The translations under genes and the position numbers were made by a program. A stretch of DNA of 64,000 bases from Epichloe hybrida (lineage: Eukaryota > Ascomycota > Sordariomycetes > Hypocreales > Clavicipitaceae): NCBI GenBank assembly GCA_019022495.1, contig JAFEKR010000049.1, positions 248,001 through 312,000 of the forward strand. Direction: 5' to 3'. The notes under the pieces are model-generated. The model saw nothing but the letters and a program-made list of their open reading frames with translations. It was not told the origin of the DNA and did not search any database. Positions 24,952 to 35,065 of the stretch are shown here, piece by piece. Within the stretch, counting starts at the first letter, position 1; every line of letters begins with the position of its first letter.

Positions 24952-25924
24952 GATAACTTCTAGTTATTAAGAATAAGGGTAAAGTGCTAGTGAAAATAAT
25001 AGATAAGTTATAGGGAGAAGACTTATTTAAGAATAAAAACCTTTAACTTAGAAAATAGTATGTGTTTAGCCTAGTGAATAAGTGCCTAAGGCTATATAAT
25101 CTTAAGAAGATAGCAATAGTTATAGTAATAACTATATGTAATTTATTACTTATAGGAGTTAAAGGTAAAGGGGCGAATGCTATAATTAAGAGCCCTAGAT
25201 AAATCTTTATAGGATACCTCTTAGATATAATATACCCTATAGCTATACAAGCGCTAGGTATAAACTAGAGAGAGAACTTCCTTTAGGATAATAACTATAT
25301 AATAGGAATGTTCTTTAACCTAGTAATAGGGAATTATATAAAGCCTTCTCTAGTAATCATTTACTAAGAACTACTAGTGAAAGGGAATCTAAAAGTAATA
25401 AAAGGTTTACTCTTACTAGTAGCTAATTAAACTTTAAAGAATCAAATAACTAGAGAGTTAAGGAAATTAAAGTTTAGGTAAAAGTTACTTACTAAATAAG
25501 GAAACCTAACCTTTAATAACCTGTTAACTTAGTGCGCTAAGATATATAATTAATTAAAGAGGGGTAATGCTATTAAGCTATTATATGCTTAAAAGATTCT
25601 AATAGTTAAGATAGTAAACTATCCTAAATTAATAGGAGGGGTTAGTAAGATATACTAGCCTACCCCTTATGCTAAAGCTACTCCTAGAGTTTACTTCTAT
25701 ATATTCTCTCTTATATTTACCCTTAAGTTTCCTATATTTATTCTTAAGATAGTAAGAAGGTTTATTAAGGCATACCTAATAGATGTTTTTTACACTACTA
25801 GCCTTCTTATAGCATTAGTGATATAGGGGGATTTGGTTAACTTAGTAATATATAAGACCAAAAACTACATCCGTGTTTCTAGGAAAAAAGGCAGGCTTAT
25901 TATTCCAGATATTAGGCTTATTAG
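24952..25924. other. RIP-degraded coding-like stretch of unknown origin
   Basis: On the plus strand from about 24984 to 25460 one frame reads as plausible protein with only TAG/TAA interruptions, including hydrophobic runs such as KIAIVIVITICNLLLIGV and RIFIGYLLDIIYPIAI (an Arg replacing one stop in the second). I do not recognise it as Gag, Pol or a transposase. It may be a captured host fragment or part of another decayed element. No feature recognised from 25460 to 25924. Confidence 0.4.
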
Positions 25925-26045
25925 TGTCAGAACCTGAAGGTGTGCAGGTAAGCCATTGAACCAAAAGATTCACCAATGCTAGCTCTCGCTTGCATTACAC
26001 CTTACAATTGATTATCAAGCCACGTGCACGCGCGCGCACCTGACA
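25925..26045. repeat. Left terminal repeat of the miniature element
   Basis: 121 bp, TGTCAGAACCTGAAGG...GCACCTGACA. The minus strand contains TGGTTCAATGGC, resembling a pol III A box. A CACGTGCACGCGCGCGC run lies near the right end. Confidence 0.7.
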
Positions 26046-26390
26046 ATTATCCCTTCCCTCATAAGGCTTGCCCTAAGCTAAGGGCCTCACTAGCTAGCGG
26101 CTAGTAACGTGCGCAACCTTAGCTTAGATTAGGCCCGGTCATCCGTGGCCTCTAAGATAATTAACCAATTGTAAACCCCTAAGGCCCAGTACGCATAGCA
26201 ACTAGGCCTATACATCACCTAGTGCACGTGACCCCACGGTCGCAACGCAACGCAACCATACGGGCGTAACCATACCTGCCCTGTGAGCCTAACGTAAGCT
26301 ACTAAGCCACTAGCAATTCAAACCTAGACCTATTAGGTTAATCCAGCTACGGGAATTAAACCTAGGACCTAGCGCACGCCCCACCTACGA

Positions 26391-26401
26391 GGATTCGAAC
26401 C
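26391..26401 (-). promoter_or_regulatory. tRNA-type B-box motif
   Basis: The minus strand reads GGTTCGAATCC, matching the consensus internal pol III B box (T-arm of tRNA). A weaker relative (GGTTTAATTCC) lies nearby at 26352-26362. No full tRNA cloverleaf can be folded around it by eye. Confidence 0.5.
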
Positions 26402-26442
26402 TAGGACTAGCACACTAGAAGACCCGTAAGAGCTAGCATTAA

Positions 26443-26563
26443 TGTCAGAACCTAAAGGTGTGCAGGTAAGCCATTAAACTAAAAGATTCACTAATACTAG
26501 CTCTCGCTTGCATTGCACCTTACAATTGATTATCAAGCCACGCGCACGCGCGCGCACCTAACA
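26443..26563. repeat. Right terminal repeat of the miniature element
   Basis: 121 bp, same length as the left copy, differing mainly by transitions (AACCTAAAGG against AACCTGAAGG, CCTAACA against CCTGACA). Confidence 0.7.
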
Positions 26564-27094
26564 TTATCTATCTAGCTTAAGGGTTACCCCCTTTACCTTA
26601 CTACTTCTCTATCCCTATATTCCTTCTTTCTAAATAGTATAAGTAAAAGCTAGCTCCTTAGGGTCCTATATATAATATAAGTCTTTAAATAAGTCTAAGT
26701 CCTTTTACTTAATGCTTACTTAGTGTATTTCTCTAGCTACTAGTAAAGTAACTATCTATTTAGTAAGACTAAGAGCTCTTCCTAGACTTATAGTTATATA
26801 AGCTATGCTAAGAGGAAATTCAATAGTAAACGGTTTTAAATAAGAATATAAAGGTATAGTGTGATTATAGTAAAGCAAGAGGGAAGAGGTTTTTAACCTT
26901 TAAATAAAACTTAATAAAATTTATTAAGGTTAAACTTAGAATAGTAATAGGGTTTTCCCTTAGTAATTAAGGAGAAGGGTAAAAAGTGCTAGAATATAAG
27001 AGAAGGAAAGGGAAAGTATATAGTCTTCTCTAATCTCACTCTAGCTCACTCTTAGCTTACCTTTTCCTACCTCTTAATTAACTAGTAACCCACG

Positions 27095-27140
27095 CCTTTT
27101 TTTTCTTTCCTTTTCTCTCTCTCTCTCTCTTTTTTTTTTT
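27095..27140 (-). repeat. 46-nt pure pyrimidine tract (polypurine on minus strand)
   Basis: An uninterrupted C/T run including (CT)9 and T10. On the minus strand, downstream of the outer element's integrase, it is an A/G tract. It could be a plus-strand primer tract, but no LTR start follows directly, so it may be simple low complexity. Confidence 0.4.
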
Positions 27141-27399
27141 ATTAAACCTCTAATTCTCACTATATAAATCATATATTCCTTTATATCTTAAGGTTCTCCC
27201 TTAATTTCACCTCTATAATTTTATTCTCCCTAATAATAGTTAATCCTATAAAGTCTCTAAATAACTAGTTTAAGGGATATAGGCCTTTAAAGCATCCTTA
27301 TAGAAGTCTAAGCTATACCCTCCCCTTACTCTTAATCTATCTAGGTTAATAAGTTAATAGGAAGCATGCCTAGTCTAAGTTTTAATTTAAAATAGTCCT

Positions 27400-30300
27400 T
27401 ACTACTAAGATTATAGCTTTAGGGGCTTCCCCTTAGTAACTACTATTACTATCTTACCTAGTTTAAATAGTTTAACTTTTTATTATTTATAGCGTTCTTT
27501 ATAAGTAATAGCCCTTAACCTCCTATTAGCCTTCACTACTATATAATAAGATTTAACATTCCCTATAAAATACATTACTATATCTCCTTCTAGGGACTTC
27601 TCTAGTAACTACACTAAATTCTTATAAAAATTATTACTTTAACTAGCTAAACTTTAGGTTAATAAGGCTCCTAGCCCTATCCCTAAGTTCTATATTAATC
27701 TATATAGCACCTCTATAGGAGTATACCCTATAGATTTAATATATTAGTAATTTAATATTTTTACTACATTAGGAAGTTAAAGATCCTAGTTCTTTATATT
27801 AGACGTTATCTTATTTAACATGCCTTATAAGATTTAATTTAATACCTTTACTAGTCTAATACTCTTATAAGACTATCTTAGAGTATTTATTAAGTTTACT
27901 CCCTTTCTCTTTAAAAACACTAATAACTTTACTAACCTAAATACTAGCCTAGGATTAGTGTAAAAACCCTCTAGAGTAAGTGATAACCTATTTATCTAAG
28001 CCTATAAATAGTTTACTACCTCTATAGCACTAGTTAACCTATAGAGGAATAGCTATATAAACTAAGAAAAATAATTAACTATAATAAGTATATACTAGAT
28101 CTTTTACTCTAATTCTAGAAATAGTCTAATATAATCTATCCCTATTACTTAAAATAGTTTGTTTACTACTACTAGTTAATTTAGTACCTTTTTCTTTTAA
28201 GTAGTATGTTAGGCATATAGTATACACCCTAGAATGTAGTTAATAATATTACTACCTATCCTAGGCTAAAACACTAATTAAGTTAACTATTACTAGGTTA
28301 GGTCCGCTCTAAAATATCTAGATTTATTATAAGCCTTCTATAAGGCACTTATTACTTTTTCTCTTACTAGGTAATATTATCTATTATGCCTTCCTTTAAA
28401 CTAAAGAACCCTATCCTTAAGTTTATACTATTACACTTTTATAACTATTTTTCTAATAGTATAATAGTTATAATCTCCCTTATAATACTTCTTAGTAGTA
28501 AGAAACCTTATAATTTCTTTATACTATAGCTTCTTTAAGTACTTCCCCTATAGTAATTTAACTCTAGGTAACACTTCTAGCTATCTTATATTCTAGCTTA
28601 ACCCCTTAAGATTAGACTCCTTCTAAATCTTAGTAACTTTTAGAGTCTTTAATATCTCCTTATATTCTTTAACTTTATCTTTCTAAATCCACTAGTTTTA
28701 AACTATATCTCTTAACCTAAACTTAGTTAAATTATTTATATAATTATCTAATGGAAATATAGTATAAGATAACCTATTAGTAATAGCATTTTGTTTTCCT
28801 TAGATAAAATAAATCTTAATATTTAGTAGCCTTAGCTTAGTAACTTATCTAGCATAAATACCCTTATAACTAGTAGTAATTATAAATATAGTAAGTGGTT
28901 TATAATTTATAAAGATAGTTAATCTTATTCTTAACTTAAAAAAGTGCTTATGCTTCTAATAAAACTTAATAATAGCATAAAGCTCTTACTTATAAGTACT
29001 ATAGTTCTATTATATCTTAGTAAAAAGGAATAAATTATATAAAATAGGATAGGGGACTTTATCTTAGACTTATAATATTACGCACCCTTTACTAAATTCA
29101 CTAGCATTAGAGTATAGTTAAGTTAGTAAGTTAAATATATACCTATATATGCTTAGGATAGTAGTAGCTTTCTCCCTTAATATAGAGAAAGACAAAGCCT
29201 CTAAATCTCCCTATTACTAGCTTATATCCCTAGTAAGTTAATTAAGAGGTTAAGTAATCTTAGCATAGTTCTTAATCTATTATTAGCAAGGTCTAATAGC
29301 TCCTAAGAATAAACGCACGCTAGATTAACTTATAGGTATAAGCTAATCCCTTAGCTTTGTAGCTTAGTTAGGTTTAATATATATCTTCCCCTTTACCTTA
29401 TAAACCTAACTAACTATAATAATTAAATTCATTCCTAGAGAAACCTTTTTAAAGCTTAGTTTTAGTAAGGTCTATAGTAGCCTAAGTAGTAAATAGTCCT
29501 TAATAAAAGTCCACTACTCCTTAAATAAAGTATACTTATAGAAGATATTATCTATATATATAGCTAATATACTTAGATTACCTAAGAGTTAAGGAGCAGT
29601 AAGAGAGAGTTTAGGGTAAGGTAATAGGATTAGACTAAGTGTAATCCTTATTACTTTAGTTATTATAAACCTAGCTAATTAAGAACCTTAGGGCATATAA
29701 GATAGTTATAACTAACTAAACCTAGGGATATTAAAGGCAAACACATGCCTTAACTCTAATGCCACAGGTATTAACTAGTATATATGCTTAAGGTTAAACA
29801 CACAGTAAGAATTAATCTAAGGATTAAATAGTTAATTATAAATCTTAGCTAGCAAAGGTAACTAGCTACCTAGTATATCCTCCTTAACATAAGAATAATT
29901 AATAGTAAGTTATTACTTAGCCTATAGGTTAGACTTATCCTTTAGTACTAGTACAGGTTTTGCACACTAGTTAGATATCTTTCTATTAGTAGCTATAGTG
30001 TACTTATACATCCTTAACTTAATTCCTTTAGTCACTAACTAATTTAACTAATACTTCTAAGGCTTTAACTATCTTCGCTTTAGGGATTATACCTAAGGCT
30101 TTATATTTTCTTTTAGCTAAGGTATATGCACATAAAGGTCTATGGCAGGGATATTAGTAATTAATAAGGCATTTAGGTCTCTATATATATAAAACATCCG
30201 TATAACTTCCTCCACCATAGACTTTAAGATAAGGGGGCCTAAGGTCACTCTATAACCCTTAAACCATAATAATACTATTTTAATTAGGGTTTCCTAGTTA

Positions 30301-31010
30301 GTTTCTTTCCTTTACACTCTTTGCTTAGTTAGAAATAGAAATAATAAAGGGTCTAAAGTAACTAGCCTTAGCTAATTATCCTTTATCTATTAAAACATTT
30401 TCCTATTATTATTATTAACCCTTAATTCTATAGTATATTCTCTCCCTCTAAGCAAATTCACTTCTAATAGAAATACATAAAGACTAAGTTAATTTATAAG
30501 CTAAAAATTCGTTTACACTAAAACAAAATAGGTAATCTAAGGCATATAGCTAGAAAACCACACTATAGGCTTAACCTAGAAATAAATAAAAAGAAGCTTA
30601 TAAAGTTACTTACTCCTATATTTACTCTAGGCTATTAGATTTAGTTTTTTAACTTAACTAAGTTATAGTAAGTAACTTAGTTTTCTAACTTATTTAAATT
30701 ATCCTCCTCCTTATCCTTAGATCCTAATAAGGCATTATCTAGGGATAAGTCTATATTATCCTAACCTATGTACTTCTCTAGGATTATAAGCTTAGCTAAA
30801 TAAAGCATTACTTTCTATTAATTAGATAGAGCCACTAAAGGTCCCTTAATAGAAATAACTTTATCTCCACGCTCCTTAACTCTAATTATAAGTTTAGAGT
30901 TCCTAATATTAAACCTTATACCTATATTATAAAGCTAGGGCAAACCTAGAATCAAAATAGTTTAGTTCTTAGGCTAATAGTCTAGGGTAATCACTGCCTA
31001 AACTAACTAT
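27400..31010 (-). pseudogene. pol: Decayed Pol of the outer gypsy element (protease, RT, RNase H, integrase)
   Basis: On the minus strand, with stops ignored, domains come in gypsy order. Protease lies near 30990-30900 (ILGLPWLYNIGIRF, the family's hydrophobic-LGMPWL motif). Reverse transcriptase is at about 29950-29300, with YIDN at 29547-29558 in place of YIDD. The junction motif is LFLGAI...WIKNYAKIT near 29260. RNase H is at about 29080-28880 (NYSTYKRELYAII and NYKPLTVF, where DHKPL is usual). The integrase zinc region and core follow, and the C-terminal part is at about 27850-27480 (SIGYTPIEVLY, like the usual SIGTSPFELLFG). All changes are consistent with RIP. Boundaries are approximate. 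Confidence 0.82.
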
Positions 31011-33918
31011 ATAATACTATAGCATAACACTTTTATTAACACAAAATAGGTAATTATATTCTCTTATCTATTAGCATTAATTATTTATAGCCCTTAGAAA
31101 CTAATAAATCCTAAATTATAAACTAGTATGTTTTCCTATAGTATAAACGCCTAAGATATAATATTAATCTTAGCTCCCTAATTAGCTACTACTTACCCTA
31201 GTTTAAGATTAAATACTTACTCCTTCTAAAATCCTATATAAGCTTAGATAGTAATCCTAAATAGCTTAGCACCTAATTAATACTCTTAAAGTAACTTAGT
31301 ATTATAATTATTAGCCATAGGACTTTTCTAACTCTTACTAGACATAGCCTAAACTAAGCTTATATTAAGTAAGAAAGCTACTTTTTTCTTTATTTACTTC
31401 CTTAGGGCTATTACCCTTAATAATAGCTTCTAAAACTACTTAGATATTTCTAGGCTAATTTACTATAAATCCATTAGTAAAATTAGGACTAAGATATAAC
31501 TTACTAAGGCCTTCTAGTTAATAGGACCTAGACCCTTATGTCCCTAAATCTTACTTAATGCCCTTATATTCTACCTAACTACCTTTTCTCTTACTAATAG
31601 TATAGCTTTAGGGGTTAGAGTTAGACTTTCTAATATCTTACTAAGGGGTATTCCCTTTTGTTTTTTTAATAGTAGTATAGCTTCTAATACTAATATTATA
31701 ACCTATAGAGTACCTTAAGTAATAGACTTAAGGGTTTTTATATTAGCTTTTTTAAGGCTCTTAATAAGGGGTCTTAAAACTCTAGCTTTACCCTTCTCTT
31801 TATTAGTAATATCCTTTACTTATGCCTTTATATTAGCATAGTAAGCCCTAATTTTCTATAAGCTTATAGTAGCTATAGGGTTTTATTTAAGCTAAATAAG
31901 CTAGGGATTCTCTATAAGGTTAGGTAAGTTTTTAATAGCACCTAGCTTAATTAAAGCATATTAAACTCTAACTAATAATTCACCTATAACCTCTTTAATA
32001 ATCCTAGATATTACTATATCCTTATGTTTATTACTATTTAAGTATACCTAAGCTAACTAAGCATGGATTTATCTAGGTACCTATAACTAGTTATTATAGG
32101 GGGGAAGTATTATTAATTTTAACTATAAGGATTCCTATTATTATAATAAATTATTTCTAGTTATAGTATAGTTTATAGCATAATATCTAGTAACTTTACA
32201 CTTAAAGTAAGCACCTCTATAAGGTAATAGTGTAATTCTATTAATATACTAATTCCTTAATTTAGTTACTAGTCTTAGTTTAAGTGCTCTTTCTCTTTAA
32301 CTAGTACCTTAGGTTATTATAGGTATATTTTATAAAGGTTAATATACACTAGTACTATTATTCTAATACTAAGGGGGAAAGGTTACTTATTAAGTTCTAG
32401 GGATAAACTAGTTAGCACTAGCTTATAGGTTTACTAGAGCTTTATTCCCTAAGTTAATATTACTTCTATTCTATATCTAAGAATAATTCTAAGGGTAAGT
32501 AGCTAGAGTTAGTGTTTAATTAACCGCTTAAGGTATAGGATAATACCTACTAAATTGCTAAGGGTTAGTAAAGCCATATATTCCTAATAGACCTAGGTAT
32601 AATATTATAGGCTAAAGCTAGGTAATTAAAGCATTAACTAAAGTAAACTATTATCTTTATTCTCCTAATACTTCTATAAACCCTAGGGGTAGTTTATATA
32701 CCTAAGATAACACTTTATTAGTAAAGCATTTACTTTAAAGTTTAATAAATTCCTCTATTAGGGTAATCTTTATATCTTATATAGTTATCTTTATAAGGTT
32801 AGCCTTTACCTCTAAAATAGTAATAGCTTACTTAATATATTCCTAGGCTTCTCTAAGGCTATTAGTAGCTAATATATTTTAGCTAATAGCTTCCTATATT
32901 AGTAATTTATTATATAATCCTCAAATAAACCACTAAATAAAGTTATAGAGAGTATAACTCTTAATTAAAGTAAGGGAATAGTTAGAGGTAATTAGTTTAT
33001 CCCTCCCTCTAGTATAATAAAGCACATTTAAAACATAAGAATAATAGGTAGTAAGGGCCTTACTCTTACCTTATTAAAGGTCTATATTAGTACTAGTTTT
33101 CACTTCTTTATTAATAATATTAGGAGGGTATTGCTCTTATAGTAACTATTAGAGAGTAGCTAAATTAGTAGTAATTACTATACTATTCTTAGCCCTTAAG
33201 ACTATAAGCCTTAATTACTCTAAGCTATTAATAAAAGTAACTACCTTACTACCTAAGGCTATATTAATAGCTTAGATAAAGGTATTTAGGTTAATATCCT
33301 TACCTTTATTAATAGTCTTAAAAGTCTACTATAAATAACTTAACTATTATCTTACTAATATAAACTTATTAAAGGTCCTAATATCTTAAGATAAGGGTAA
33401 CTTACATAGCTTTATTATAGGCTAATAAGTAAGTGTCTTAACTATAGTTTTTTTAGTTTCTAATAAAGGTAACTTTAATTCTAATATAGTAGTAAGTTAC
33501 TTAAAGAAGTAAGCTAGCTAGATTATAGCTTAGTCTCCTAGTCTAGTAAGAGAGAAGTTTTCTTCTCTTACTAGGATGCTTCCTAGAGATAATGATTTTA
33601 TTAATTTTAAGTCATGATTATACACTTCCGCTATCTGCGAATTTCACAGGGATTCTAACTCCTATAACTCTAGATTAATAATAATACTAATCATAGGAAT
33701 ATAGAGGTTTAATAGTTATAATTAGGGATAAGAGAGATAATAGGGAATATTAAAGGGTAAAGCAAGGATTTCTATAGACTTAAGCAGGGGTTAAGAGATA
33801 GGTAAAGTAAGTAAATAAACTACCCTAGTCTAATAACAACAATAATGATGTAAAGATAATAACTTAACTATAAGAAGCTTAGGAAAGCTTTTGATTATAG
33901 TCTTCTAGCGTAGTCAGT
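31011..33918 (-). other. Upstream part of the outer gypsy element, expected to hold gag
   Basis: By position this should contain Gag and the 5' untranslated region of the minus-strand element. It is AT-rich and full of TAG/TAA. I could not identify a zinc knuckle or other Gag motif. From about 33600 the sequence becomes slightly less depleted in CA/TG. Confidence 0.5.
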
Positions 33919-34081
33919 AAGAACTATATTTAATAGAGAACAAAGCAGTAATAAATTAATTAAATTAAACTAATTCCTTAAGGTAATGATTAGGCAGAAA
34001 AGAAGCCCTGACAAAAAAATCTGCTAAGTGGGGTTTTTGTGCTAGGTGGGCCAGGTGCCTCGCACCTGCCCCCACCCGTCA
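33919..34081 (-). repeat. Outer element terminal repeat, right copy (5' LTR of a minus-strand element)
   Basis: 163 bp matching 135-297. Its right third is essentially unmutated (GGTGGGCCAGGTGCCTCGCA onward) while its left part is RIP-mutated. It is followed by AGTAG (34082-34086). It marks the abrupt change from AT-rich to normal composition. Confidence 0.75.
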
Positions 34082-34728
34082 AGTAGAGGGTGAGACACCA
34101 GGCAGCTACGCATTCATCATTCTGGCGCGTATTGATGTATGGCCCGTAGGGATACTGTATAGTATAGCACCGAGCTCATCAGACACCTTCCTTTGTTCTG
34201 TTTCGCAATGCTAGATGTGTGGGAGACGCTACCGGTGATGGGTGGAAGGGTTATTTTAATTAATAAGGCTCACAAGGCCAAGTTTTTGTTTAGAGTGCAG
34301 CAATTAATTTCGCGCATGGCCAAGCACTGACTGCGATGCTTGTGGTTGAACAAAATATGCAATGCAACGAGGCATGCAACGAGGCATACAACATGGGGCA
34401 CGGAACAAGTAGCACTAAAAGGTTCAATCTGGTCGTAATCCGTGGTCCCAAACAGTTTCGTTTGCCGCGAGTACGGAGTATTTAACCATACTAACAGGGC
34501 TCTGACTCTCAGAGTTTCACTTTTGATGCAACTGCACACAGCCCATGTCGCCGGTGAGTGGTATTCATTCGTGTTGAGAAGACGTTTGTAAAGTTATGCC
34601 TGTGGTTTTCCAAGTCATGTCAGCTACAGTGCTCGGGAGGGCAGACCACATCTGCTAGACAACCTCACACCGAGCCCGGAAAGACAGTACCGACCGTCGT
34701 AATATGGCAGCTCTGGATAATCAACCTG

Positions 34729-34744
34729 TACGGAGTACTCCGTA
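34729..34744. repeat. TACGGAGTACTCCGTA palindrome
   Basis: Perfect 16-bp inverted repeat. It is the double form of a 9-bp motif also found singly at 34472-34480, 34949-34957, 35599-35607, 52146-52154, 52462-52470 and 52742-52750, always outside genes. Confidence 0.7.
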
Positions 34745-35029
34745 TTACCCGAGGCAGAATGGTAATCTGACGCTACGGATTAGAAGCACCTGCACCGATC
34801 TCTCCGCTTTCCCTGCATGTGCTGCCGTGTTGCGGCAGAGGTGCGGCAGAGACCCTGCGCACGCGGCGACATCGGACCTGAACATCTGTATTACAGAAGC
34901 CATTAACAGATGTGCAATTGTGGGTCATGTTAAAAAGCAAGCAGGCTGTACTCCGTAATAGGGAAGCACTGTGGCTGACTTCTTCCCATGTGTGCTCCGT
35001 ATTCCGCACTCCGTACTGCCACAAGTTGA

Positions 35030-35065
35030 CTCGTGCAGCTCGTGCAACTCGTGCAACTCGTGCAT
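35030..35065. repeat. 9-bp minisatellite (CTCGTGCAA)4
   Basis: Four tandem copies, the first and last differing in the final base. Confidence 0.85.

Larger units (their letters stand above)
25925..26563. mobile_element. 639-bp non-coding element with 121-bp terminal direct repeats (TRIM-like)
   Basis: Terminal repeats 25925-26045 and 26443-26563 have equal length, begin TGTCAG and end TGACA (RIP-altered to TAACA in the right copy). The 397-bp interior is GC-richer than its surroundings and has no coding frame. Size and termini fit a terminal-repeat retrotransposon in miniature. I see no primer-binding site, purine tract or clear target duplication (ATTAG left, TTATC right). On the minus strand it contains tRNA-like motifs, so a tRNA-derived SINE pair is an alternative. 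Confidence 0.6.
135..34081 (-). mobile_element. Outer Ty3/gypsy-like LTR retrotransposon carrying all other elements nested inside it
   Basis: Two 163-bp direct repeats (135-297 and 33919-34081) bound the whole AT-rich block. They differ almost only by C/T and G/A transitions and are flanked by AGTAG on both sides (130-134, 34082-34086). Read on the minus strand the repeat starts TGACGGG but ends in TT, not the usual CA, so the exact terminus is less certain. The internal minus strand at 27400-31010 carries decayed protease, reverse transcriptase, RNase H and integrase of the gypsy type. Without the chromovirus (2783-24951) and the small element (25925-26563) about 11 kb remains, long for such an element. 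Part of that (298-2782 and 24952-25924) is unexplained and may be yet another insertion. Confidence 0.7.

Noticed and set aside
26380..26410. tRNA gene on the minus strand
   Set aside because: A B box is present, but no acceptor stem, anticodon arm or properly spaced A box can be assembled around it.
135..34081. Giant Starship-like cargo element or biosynthetic cluster
   Set aside because: No captain tyrosine recombinase and no cargo genes are visible. The block is explained by nested LTR elements, apart from about 3.5 kb noted separately.
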